Shown here one piece after another: positions 44,798 to 51,699 of a DNA stretch of 64,000 nucleotides. This DNA is from G963665925 sp963678925. GTDB taxonomy: Bacteria; Bacillota; Clostridia; Peptostreptococcales; Acidaminobacteraceae. The notes under the pieces were generated by a model that was not told where the DNA came from, searched no databases, and saw only the letters and a list, made by a program, of their open reading frames with translations. The position numbers were made by a program, and so were the translations under genes. Location of the stretch: positions 1,736,001 to 1,800,000 of the forward strand of contig OY787533.1 in assembly GCA_963678925.1 (NCBI GenBank), written 5' to 3'. How positions within the stretch are numbered: position 1 is the stretch's first letter; each line of letters opens with the position of its first letter.

Positions 44798-44813
44798 AGC
44801 AATTTCCGTGCCA
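44798..44813 (-). promoter_or_regulatory. Sigma-54 promoter of the acyl-CoA ligase
   Basis: On the minus strand TGGCACGGAAATTGCT matches the -24/-12 consensus at every key base. The predicted start is near 44788, about 100 bp before the ligase. Confidence 0.85.
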
Positions 44814-44852
44814 AATCGAAACCCTTGAAAATCCCCATGTATGTCCTTATAC

Positions 44853-44898
44853 TTGTGCAATTCGTCGCATAATTCGTGCAATTATTTCACATGTGCAA
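44853..44898. promoter_or_regulatory. Activator boxes (TGTGCAA) for the acyl-CoA ligase
   Basis: TTGTGCAA at 44853, CGTGCAA at 44875 and TGTGCAA at 44892, the last inside the near-palindrome TTTCACATGTGCAAA. They lie about 65-110 bp upstream of the predicted sigma-54 start. Confidence 0.6.
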
Positions 44899-44999
44899 AC
44901 CTTTTCTCCTTTGCCCATCAAATTGTTTCTTTATTGACAATGTGTTAGAATATCAGATGAATGAAGACTTTAACTACACTTGGAACCGAGGTAATCCCC

Positions 45000-45626
45000 A
45001 TGCCACCAAAAGCAAAGACCCCTGAAGAAATGGCCCTGGAACGCGAAAAAATCATCAAGGAAGCCATGGTTCTCGTCAACAAATCAGGCCTTCCTGGTCT
45101 AACTATGCGTAAATTGGCTACAGCGCTTAAAATGTCTGCCACAAATATCTACAATTATTTTGAAAACAAAGATGAAATCTACCTATACATTCTTCTGGAC
45201 AGCTTCAATATGCTTCACGAGAACATTAGCGGTGCCATTAAGTCAAACAAGTGTGCTTTTGAAAACCTTGAAATATACCTCCGTACATTTATTGACTTCG
45301 GTGTGCAATACGAAAGTCGATACGAGCTCATGTTCAGTACAAAGGATCCAAAATCTTTAGACTATGCAAACACACCTTCTGAAGTATTGGCTACTCAAGA
45401 AAAAGAAGTCGCTATGAAGGCTTATCACCTCCTATACGGTATACTGGAAGAGCTTAACTTCACTGAGGATAAGGATGAAATCTGGTTGACTACAGGACGG
45501 ATTATTGCAGAGGTTCATGGCGCAATTAATTTGCACCAGACGCATATTCTTTCAGAGACCCTCAATGATCCTAAACTCATATTTGAAAACTTAATCAAAC
45601 ATATTTTGTCCCAATTTGAAAAATAG
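45000..45626 (+). CDS. TetR-family regulator
   Basis: 208 residues from the ATG at 45000, behind CGAGGT; an upstream ATG at 44961 has no ribosome site. The N-terminal helix-turn-helix is LPGLTMRKLATALKMSATNIYNYFENKDEIY, with a ligand-binding helical C-terminal domain. It is divergent from the acyl-CoA ligase and convergent with GRE2. It is a candidate for binding the GTTA/TAAC arrays or for sensing acyl-CoA as FadR-type TetR proteins do; neither is shown. Confidence 0.88.
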   Translation: MPPKAKTPEEMALEREKIIKEAMVLVNKSGLPGLTMRKLATALKMSATNIYNYFENKDEIYLYILLDSFNMLHENISGAIKSNKCAFENLEIYLRTFIDFGVQYESRYELMFSTKDPKSLDYANTPSEVLATQEKEVAMKAYHLLYGILEELNFTEDKDEIWLTTGRIIAEVHGAINLHQTHILSETLNDPKLIFENLIKHILSQFEK

Positions 45627-45683
45627 GATTACAAAGTCTTGTTGAAAATTCTATGATTTCAATAAGGCATACTCTAAAAAAAT

Positions 45684-45714
45684 GAGCCCCCTTTACATCA
45701 TGTAAAGAGGGCTC
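45684..45714. terminator. Bidirectional terminator between TetR and GRE2 genes
   Basis: GAGCCCCCTTTACA pairs with TGTAAAGAGGGCTC with one mismatch and the loop TCA. T-rich sequence follows on both strands. It serves the two convergent genes. Confidence 0.82.
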
Positions 45715-45756
45715 TTAATTATTTATTTGATTGAGGTTGAGGTCCTGCTTTTTTGA

Positions 45757-48228
45757 TTACTCAAACGAAAGTTCAGTACGACCAATCAGGTCTTGTTGAA
45801 GACCAGGACTCAGCTCTACAAAGTAAGCACTGTAGCCTGCAACACGGACAAGCATGTTCTTGTACTTCTCCGGATTTTCAAGTGCAGCCAGAAGGGTTGC
45901 CTTGTTTGTGATGTTGAACTGGCTGTGCATGATCTTTTGCGCTACGATTTCGTCAAGCAGGGCAACAAAGTTATTTCTGCCTGTAATGCCCGATACTGTC
46001 GCCGGTGTAAACTTCCAGTTGAGAAGTGTTCCATTGCCTGCACGCTCATGGTCAAGCTTGCCAACTGATTTTGCAATCGCTGTCGGACCAGAAATATCAT
46101 GTGAGGATACTTTTGTATGCACAGGACCCAGGCAGTCTGAAACAGGTTCATGGGCCTTTCTGCCCTCTGGCGATGCCCACTGCAGCTGACCGTGTGGTAC
46201 GTTTGCCGATACTGAGTAAACGCCCGGAAGGAATGTGCCGCCTCTTGGATTTTCCTTGTTGTCCACCTTGTCACAGTATGAGTTGAATGCAAATATGGCT
46301 AGGTCGTCTGCATAGTCATCATCGTTTCCGTAGTGGTGCATCTTGTCACTATTGACCAGCTGGTAAAGTGCTTCATGGCCTTCCCAGTCGTTCTTAAGCG
46401 CTTCAAGGAAGGTCTCACCTGAAACAGCCTTGTCCTCGAATACAAGCTTTTTAAGTACAGACAGACCATCTGCAACCGTTCCCAGACCAACAGCCTGAGG
46501 ACCTGTAAAGTTGTAAATCGCACCACCTGCTGTGACGTCCTTGCCTTTTTCAATACAACCGTCCATGAGTGCTGACAGGTAAGGCAGCGGCTTTCTCTTT
46601 GCATGCGCCTCATCCATCTTGTTGATGCCGGTAACCATATGGTTTACCCAGTATTCCATTTGTGTATCGAACGCTTCCTGGAGCTCTTCGAATGTTGTGA
46701 AGTCTTTCAGCGAGCCCGTTTGTGGACCGGATTGTCTGTCATTCTCAAGCCACTTGCCGTCGTTGATTGCCATTTCAAGTACTTTCGACATACTGAAGTA
46801 TGTTGCATCATGCCAGCCGTACTCTTTACCTGCCGTATCGATTTCAACACAGCCAACAACCTGGTAGTCTCTTGAATCGGCTAGGGTTCTGCCAGATGCA
46901 AGTGATGCTGGAATGGCTACTTCATCATTGAATACTTTCGGGTGACCGTAGCCAATGCGGATGACGTTTGCAGTCTTCACTTTCAGTTCATAAGGTGTCT
47001 TGTTGTGCAGACGTACGCAAACCCAAGGTGCAATCAGACGCGTATGTGCAGAAGCATCCAGAATCATGTATGTCAAATCGTTTGACGCGTCTTTGCCACG
47101 CTTGTCCACACCGCCGATTGTAAGACTCTCGCCGCCCATGCCTCGACCTGAGTTTGCATGTGCTGTAATATGGTCACGCAGACGTGTTGGTGTCAGCATT
47201 TTTACGAATGACACTTCTAGAAGCTCTTGAAGTTCCTCTTGTGTTGCCCCATTTTCTAGTGATTTTTCGTAGAATGGGTATAGGTACTGGTCAAAACGAC
47301 CATATGAAATCGAGTGACCATTTGATTCAATCAGAATGAAGTTTGTCGCAAACGTGAACAGCTGCAGGGCATCGTAGAAATCACGTGGTGGATTTTCAGA
47401 AACCCATTCACACACTTCTGCAATCTTAAGCAGTTCTGCCTTACGCGTTTCTGAAGTCTCAGCTGCTGCGCGCTCTTTTGCAAGCTTTGCATAACGGTTC
47501 ATAAAGATGTGGCAGCCGTCCAGTGCAATCAGCATTGAATCGTACACTTCTTTTTGCTCTGCATAGTCCGCTGCTGAAGAATCCAGCTTTGCAAGTGCTT
47601 CTTCAACTTGCTTTTTCACGCCGCCGTAACCGATTTCCATTACGCGCTCGTAGCGTACAGATGTATGGCCTACACCGCCGTGTAAGTACAAGTTGAAGAA
47701 TGCAATCGCTGTATCCAGGTGAGAAACTTCCATTTCCTTTGGACTAAATGTTTCAATAGCCAGTTCCTCAGATGTCTTGCCCTTCCAAAATTCTTCAATG
47801 CCTAGAAGCGCTTGACGCGTTTCGTCTGTAGCTGAGTAGGGGTCAACCTCACGTTCTTCCCAAGGGTGGTTTCTGATTTCATCGCAAATCCAGCTGAATG
47901 CAATTTCAGGAAAAATCGGCGCCGATTTCATAGGTGCTGCAATCTCACCTACAAACAGCTCATCTGGATAGATGTTGATGTTAACGTTTTCCAGGATATG
48001 ACGGTAAGACTTGGCCCACTTGATTTTTGTTGTGTCTGCAGCAAACTTCTTATATCCTTCGGTTACAAGCAGCGCTCTTTGCGGATCGACCACAAATGGC
48101 TGTGCATGCATGAAGTCGAGCAGTCTGTTGACACGCGGATATGGTGACAGCTCCTCTGCACACCCTGATTCTCCGACGTTCCACTCGTAATCATATGGAA
48201 TTGTTCCTGCTGGTTTTTGCTTTTTCAT
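45757..48228 (-). CDS. Glycyl radical enzyme 2, paralogue of GRE1
   Basis: 823 residues. The glycyl radical site is RVAGYSAYF at about Gly798, and the thiyl residue is Cys460 in VVGCVEIDTAGKEYGWHD. It is near-identical to GRE1 in active-site segments and about 77% identical over the first 60 residues, so the same or a closely related substrate is expected. It has no activase next to it and appears to be a single-gene unit. Its own, longest GTTA/TAAC array lies upstream. AGGGGG-type ribosome site precedes the ATG. Substrate class is unresolved, as for GRE1. Confidence 0.87.
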   Translation of the reverse strand: MKKQKPAGTIPYDYEWNVGESGCAEELSPYPRVNRLLDFMHAQPFVVDPQRALLVTEGYKKFAADTTKIKWAKSYRHILENVNINIYPDELFVGEIAAPMKSAPIFPEIAFSWICDEIRNHPWEEREVDPYSATDETRQALLGIEEFWKGKTSEELAIETFSPKEMEVSHLDTAIAFFNLYLHGGVGHTSVRYERVMEIGYGGVKKQVEEALAKLDSSAADYAEQKEVYDSMLIALDGCHIFMNRYAKLAKERAAAETSETRKAELLKIAEVCEWVSENPPRDFYDALQLFTFATNFILIESNGHSISYGRFDQYLYPFYEKSLENGATQEELQELLEVSFVKMLTPTRLRDHITAHANSGRGMGGESLTIGGVDKRGKDASNDLTYMILDASAHTRLIAPWVCVRLHNKTPYELKVKTANVIRIGYGHPKVFNDEVAIPASLASGRTLADSRDYQVVGCVEIDTAGKEYGWHDATYFSMSKVLEMAINDGKWLENDRQSGPQTGSLKDFTTFEELQEAFDTQMEYWVNHMVTGINKMDEAHAKRKPLPYLSALMDGCIEKGKDVTAGGAIYNFTGPQAVGLGTVADGLSVLKKLVFEDKAVSGETFLEALKNDWEGHEALYQLVNSDKMHHYGNDDDYADDLAIFAFNSYCDKVDNKENPRGGTFLPGVYSVSANVPHGQLQWASPEGRKAHEPVSDCLGPVHTKVSSHDISGPTAIAKSVGKLDHERAGNGTLLNWKFTPATVSGITGRNNFVALLDEIVAQKIMHSQFNITNKATLLAALENPEKYKNMLVRVAGYSAYFVELSPGLQQDLIGRTELSFE

Positions 48229-48355
48229 AAAAGTTCCCCCTCATTCAGTAACCGCATACCTCGCAGTAGTTGAAATATTCTGAAAAAATCACTTTAAAAA
48301 AATCACTTTAACCGTTTTTTCAATTTGACTGCTCGTTTTACAGAATTGATTTTTG

Positions 48356-48399
48356 GTTAACAGCGTTATCTTAATGGTGTTATTCTAACATAGTTAACC
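48356..48399. promoter_or_regulatory. TAAC/GTTA operator array, site 3 (longest)
   Basis: Half-sites run TAAC (48358), GTTA (48365), TAAT (48372), GTTA (48379), TAAC (48386), GTTA (48393). Each is separated by exactly three bases, and both ends are GGTTAAC/GTTAACC. It lies about 128-170 bp before GRE2. The remaining part of the 48229-48522 gap is AT-rich with no gene. Confidence 0.65.
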
Positions 48400-48522
48400 T
48401 TAAGTTTCAAATCAAATTCTTTCCACTTCAAAAAACACCTATGATACCTTAAAAAGAAAAAAACCGTCGCCTTGAGCTTTATATACACCCACACTTCACC
48501 CGTTCTACCGCTGCATTTAATG

Positions 48523-49311
48523 CTACTTGCCTTGGAATTCAGCCCGTCTCTTTTCAACAAAAGCTGTTACGCCTTCCTTAAAATCTTCTGATTCTCCACA
48601 GACAACCTGCTGCTTAACCTCTTCCATAATATAAGTCTCAAAGTCCTTATATTCACTTTCGAATATCAGCTTTTTCATGCCTGCATAGGACAGGGATGGA
48701 CCATACGCCAATTTTTGAGCAAACTTCTCAGTTGCGCCTTTAACCATATCCATATCTACAACTTCATTAACAAGTCCCAGGGCATAAGCCTGATGCGCCG
48801 AAACTGGCTTTCCTGTCATAATCAATTCCGTTGCCTTAGCCACGCCAAGCGCACGTGTAAGCAAATAGGCCCCACCCGCGTCAGGCACAAGTCCAATGTT
48901 TACAAAAGCCTGTATGAAGTTTGCATTTTCTGCAGCGATTCTAAAATCGCAGGCCAAAGCAATATTGAATCCAGCTCCTGCGACTGGTCCGTGTACCGAT
49001 GCAATTATGGGTTTGGGCAGCTGCTTGATCTTCAACGACACTCTGCCTGCCTTCTCAATACTCCCACCAAAATCCAATCGGTTTGTCTTAATCCCCTGAT
49101 ACATTACACCGATATCGCCACCAGCACTGAAGCCTTTGCCTTTTCCTGAAATGACACCGACCCTTACCGATGGATCTGCTTCAATGAGTTCCAGGGCTGC
49201 CATCAAATCATCCAACATCGGTTCATCCAGCGCATTGAGGTTATGTGGACTGTTCATTTCAATCGATGCAATTCCTTGGTCCACTGAATAGTTTATTTTC
49301 TTGAATTCCAA
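48523..49311 (-). CDS. Enoyl-CoA hydratase/isomerase family protein
   Basis: A 262-residue crotonase-fold protein. It has the oxyanion-hole regions GKGKGFSAGGDIGVMYQG and ASVHGPVAGAGFNIALACD and the catalytic region IGLVPDAGGAYLLTRALG. It adds water to enoyl-CoA, or isomerises it. The start is TTG behind GAGGAG. It has its own sigma-54 promoter 50 bp upstream, linking it to the fad regulon. Confidence 0.88.
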   Translation of the reverse strand: MEFKKINYSVDQGIASIEMNSPHNLNALDEPMLDDLMAALELIEADPSVRVGVISGKGKGFSAGGDIGVMYQGIKTNRLDFGGSIEKAGRVSLKIKQLPKPIIASVHGPVAGAGFNIALACDFRIAAENANFIQAFVNIGLVPDAGGAYLLTRALGVAKATELIMTGKPVSAHQAYALGLVNEVVDMDMVKGATEKFAQKLAYGPSLSYAGMKKLIFESEYKDFETYIMEEVKQQVVCGESEDFKEGVTAFVEKRRAEFQGK

Positions 49312-49360
49312 ATTAAGTCTCCTCTCCTTGATACGGTTTTCTTAACACATGATTTATAAA

Positions 49361-49376
49361 CGCAATTTGCATGCCA
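49361..49376 (-). promoter_or_regulatory. Sigma-54 promoter of the enoyl-CoA hydratase
   Basis: On the minus strand TGGCATGCAAATTGCG has correct -24/-12 GG and GC spacing. The predicted start is near 49351, 40 bp before the gene. Confidence 0.75.
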
Positions 49377-49426
49377 AACTCAAAACGCCTAAATTTCAAC
49401 ACTTTTGCTTGCATAAGCTTTCAGCG

Positions 49427-49474
49427 ATTGCACATGACGCGCACAAATTGCACATCTTGTGAATATTTTGCACA
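49427..49474. promoter_or_regulatory. Activator boxes (TTGCACA) between two divergent sigma-54 promoters
   Basis: TTGCACA at 49427 and 49447, and TTGCACAA at 49467, the last paired with TTGTGAA. They are about 76-123 bp upstream of the hydratase start and about 180-230 bp upstream of the plus-strand sigma-54 start at 49656. Confidence 0.6.
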
Positions 49475-49629
49475 AATCACACGCGGACTTCATTGACCTT
49501 TTCACGCCTGTTCTTCAAAAGCTGTCACTAGCGGTGTCTTTGACGCAGCCCTCCAAAATGGGTGAAATCAATTAATCCAACACGCAAGTTGTACATCACC
49601 TATGTTCTGAAATTGATTCCATATAAATT

Positions 49630-49645
49630 TGGCACATAAATTGCT
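49630..49645 (+). promoter_or_regulatory. Orphan sigma-54 promoter facing a gene-poor stretch
   Basis: TGGCACATAAATTGCT on the plus strand is a full -24/-12 match. The next annotated protein gene on this strand begins at 50093, beyond a strong terminator at 49872-49914. Confidence 0.8.
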
Positions 49646-49669
49646 CTATCAATATATAAGGATCTACAA

Positions 49670-49726
49670 ATGCAAATGACAAAGAAACACGCGTATCTAA
49701 CTACTCAGTACAGCCATAGCTGCTAA
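49670..49726 (+). CDS. Possible 18-residue peptide in the small transcript
   Basis: MQMTKKHAYLTTQYSHSC, starting 14 nt after the predicted transcript start with AAGGA about 8 nt before the ATG. It is too short to judge by composition. It could be a leader peptide, a small functional peptide or chance. Confidence 0.2.
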   Translation: MQMTKKHAYLTTQYSHSC

Positions 49727-49871
49727 CACATACGGTGCCGAAATGTATAAGCGGTGACCTACGCACTGCATTGAAAGGTTTTGGTGCCGTATTGTTATAT
49801 CTAGTATCCGTATTATGGGAATCACTGCCCTACACGGTGCACCTTCTTCAATCATCATGTGTGTTTAATGC

Positions 49872-49914
49872 AAAATGAACCCCCTCTACGACAGGCGTAG
49901 AGGGGGTTCATTTT
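49872..49914. terminator. Very strong 19-bp terminator stem
   Basis: AAAATGAACCCCCTCTACG pairs perfectly with CGTAGAGGGGGTTCATTTT around the loop ACAGG. It has A/T tails on both sides, so it can work in both directions. No protein gene ends next to it. Confidence 0.88.
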
Positions 49915-50012
49915 GTATACTATAAAAATAGTGACGTCACCGGAAACTCAGTGACACCACCTATAGCATTCATCAATAGATCTATTTTATTTATTCTCAC
50001 AAAAAACGCCTC

Positions 50013-50054
50013 TTGACTTAAGTCAATGCACCCGCTTGCAAACTCCTCTATAAT
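50013..50054 (+). promoter_or_regulatory. FNR-like activator site and promoter of the DUF4386 gene
   Basis: TTGACTTAAGTCAA (50013-50026) is a perfect FNR/CRP-type palindrome. TATAAT lies at 50049-50054, giving a start near 50061. The palindrome centre is then at about -41.5, the class II activator position, and no good -35 box is present. The convergent Crp/Fnr gene is the likely activator. Confidence 0.65.
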
Positions 50055-50092
50055 TTATATATAGTCACACATAGATGAAAGGAGAAACAACT

Positions 50093-50764
50093 ATGAAAAC
50101 TACACCTTCAAATAAAATTCGAAAATGGAGCATCATCTCTGGCCTATCATTACTCGTTATGGCTCTTACAGCCGGATATGCCTATGGTTTTGTCTTCTCG
50201 GGAATCTATGTTGAAAACAATGCAGTGCAGACCCTAAGTAACATTCAGCAAAACTACCTGCTCTACTTGTCCGGTGCAGCAGCATGGTGCCTGATTCTTA
50301 TAACGGACCTGCTAGTATCCTATGGCTTCTATATCTATTTGAGACCTGTCCACAAGACACTGGCACTTGCGTCAGGCATGCTGCGTCTTATATATTCACT
50401 CTTTCTCGCAGTGGGTATCCTTTACCTGTTCAAAAGCAACACAGACCTTTTCCTTAAATACTGGTCCCTTGGCCTCTTCATCATAGGATTCCACCTCATA
50501 GCTACAGGTCTTGGAACCTTTAAAAGTCCTTCCGTCCCCACAATTCTCGGCATTCTTTTAATCGTTGCCGGTTCTGGGTATACCCTTATCCACGGACTGG
50601 AAAATTTTATTCCCAACCAAAACGCCTTGGCTTCTTCATTGGAGAGCATTCTTGCTGTTCCAATGACAATTGGTGAACTGTCATTTGGCATCTGGCTTCT
50701 TGTAAAAGGTGGTAAACACCCTAATCTACAACCTTCAAATGCCCACGGTCAAGACGCCGTTTAA
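50093..50764 (+). CDS. DUF4386-family membrane protein
   Basis: 223 residues with about six membrane spans and the DUF4386 pattern (SLLVMALTAGYAYGFVFSGIYV, LLVSYGFYIYLRPVHKTLALASGMLRLIYS, GLFIIGFHLIATG). I chose the ATG at 50093 because AAAGGAG lies 8 nt before it; the upstream ATG at 50075 is part of that site. Function of the family is unknown. Its 3' end overlaps the convergent Crp/Fnr gene by 44 bp. Confidence 0.85.
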   Translation: MKTTPSNKIRKWSIISGLSLLVMALTAGYAYGFVFSGIYVENNAVQTLSNIQQNYLLYLSGAAAWCLILITDLLVSYGFYIYLRPVHKTLALASGMLRLIYSLFLAVGILYLFKSNTDLFLKYWSLGLFIIGFHLIATGLGTFKSPSVPTILGILLIVAGSGYTLIHGLENFIPNQNALASSLESILAVPMTIGELSFGIWLLVKGGKHPNLQPSNAHGQDAV

Positions 50765-51341
50765 TGCGACTCAGTGATTCGGGTGTGATTCCAAGGTAGC
50801 TGGCAAGCTGATGCTGGGGAACCCTTGAAAAAAGTTCCGGCCTTTTATTCATCATTCGTTTGACCCGCTCTTCAGGTGTCAAACGAATGAATGAGGCAAA
50901 CTCCTCCTGAAGACTGCCCATACCTGCTTCCACCATTTTTCGCGTTATTGCGGCAAGTTCCGGATACTGGTCATACTCTTCTTCTTGTGTATCCATATCT
51001 CCCACAATCATGACCGAATCTTCAATACATGCAACGCTAAAAGATGACAGACCTGAATCTACATCTGGAAAAACAGTTATACTCTGCTTCTCAGTGTAAA
51101 ATTCAGACGTAACCTCTCTCCCATCCTCATCCACAGCGTATTTACGCGCACAGCCCTCCAATATGAAAAAACACTGCACTGGAACTTCCCCCTGCCTTAT
51201 GAGAACACTCCCCTTCTTAAAGACCTGAACTGGGATATGATCTACCATTTCACGTAAATCTGCTTCGCTTGCATCACTATACTCTTTTATACTTTTCACC
51301 AAGCTATCCAGGGCATCTGCCCTCAGGCGTTCTACTGACAT
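50721..51341 (-). CDS. Crp/Fnr-family transcriptional regulator
   Basis: 206 residues. A cyclic-nucleotide-binding-like barrel (VFKKGSVLIRQGEVPVQCFFILEGCARKY) is followed by a dimerisation helix and the HTH VPQHQLASYLGITPESLSRIKRRL. It lacks the N-terminal FNR cysteines, so the signal is probably a small ligand or redox state. The recognition helix reads ESLSR, the same E-x-x-S-R pattern FNR uses to read TTGA, which fits the nearby TTGACTTAAGTCAA. GGAGG precedes the ATG. Confidence 0.87.
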   Translation of the reverse strand: MSVERLRADALDSLVKSIKEYSDASEADLREMVDHIPVQVFKKGSVLIRQGEVPVQCFFILEGCARKYAVDEDGREVTSEFYTEKQSITVFPDVDSGLSSFSVACIEDSVMIVGDMDTQEEEYDQYPELAAITRKMVEAGMGSLQEEFASFIRLTPEERVKRMMNKRPELFSRVPQHQLASYLGITPESLSRIKRRLDRGHLKVVD

Positions 51342-51699
51342 GGGTCCACCTCCGAAAATAAATGTTACAACTATGCTTATATCTTATCAGATTCATTCCC
51401 TATATACCCAACCATTTCAGCTTGATATTCTTTGCACCCTAACCCATCACCCAGTGCAATCTCAAATCACCTTTCTTTTGCTGTTTCTAGCGCATTTGAG
51501 GGGTATGTATATACTAGAATTCCCGGTCCAAACCGTATGCTTCGATAAAATAGCATTAGTAACTTGAAAGATTGAATATCAATCGTACACACAGGCTTTG
51601 AATTTGGAAAAATCAAGGACTTATTTGTGTTTTTTGGACGATGCAAACCCGAAAATGGTATGATAGCGTAAACGGTATAGTCGTAAAAAATAAGAGAAC
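51342..51699. other. Intergenic stretch before the repeat protein gene
   Basis: 358 bp without a supported gene. Near the right end lie TATGAT (about 51659) as a possible -10 box and two similar copies of GGTATgATaGCGTAAA and GGTATAGTCGTAAA just before the repeat protein gene. No operator or RNA structure could be assigned. Confidence 0.4.

Larger units (their letters stand above)
44687..44999. other. Divergent regulatory gap between acyl-CoA ligase and TetR genes
   Basis: This 313-bp gap contains the sigma-54 promoter (44798-44813) and activator boxes (44853-44898) on the ligase side. On the TetR side lies TATTGACAATGTGTTA with TTAGAAT as possible -10. No gene was seen. Confidence 0.6.
49656..49914 (+). 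ncRNA. Predicted sigma-54-driven small RNA of about 258 nt
   Basis: Bounded by the start site expected from the promoter at 49630 and the 19-bp terminator stem ending at 49914. Within it GGTGCCG occurs twice (near 49733 and 49783) and CGGTGCACC once. No substantial protein frame is present; only an 18-codon frame at 49670-49726 has a possible ribosome site. Existence and function are inferred from DNA signals. The rest of the 49312-50092 gap carries the regulatory sites listed separately. Confidence 0.5.

Noticed and set aside
49930..49961. GTGACGTCAC palindrome and the similar AGTGACACCACC 20 bp further on, as an operator
   Set aside because: The second copy is imperfect and no regulator can be linked to it; the FNR-like site downstream explains the promoter better.
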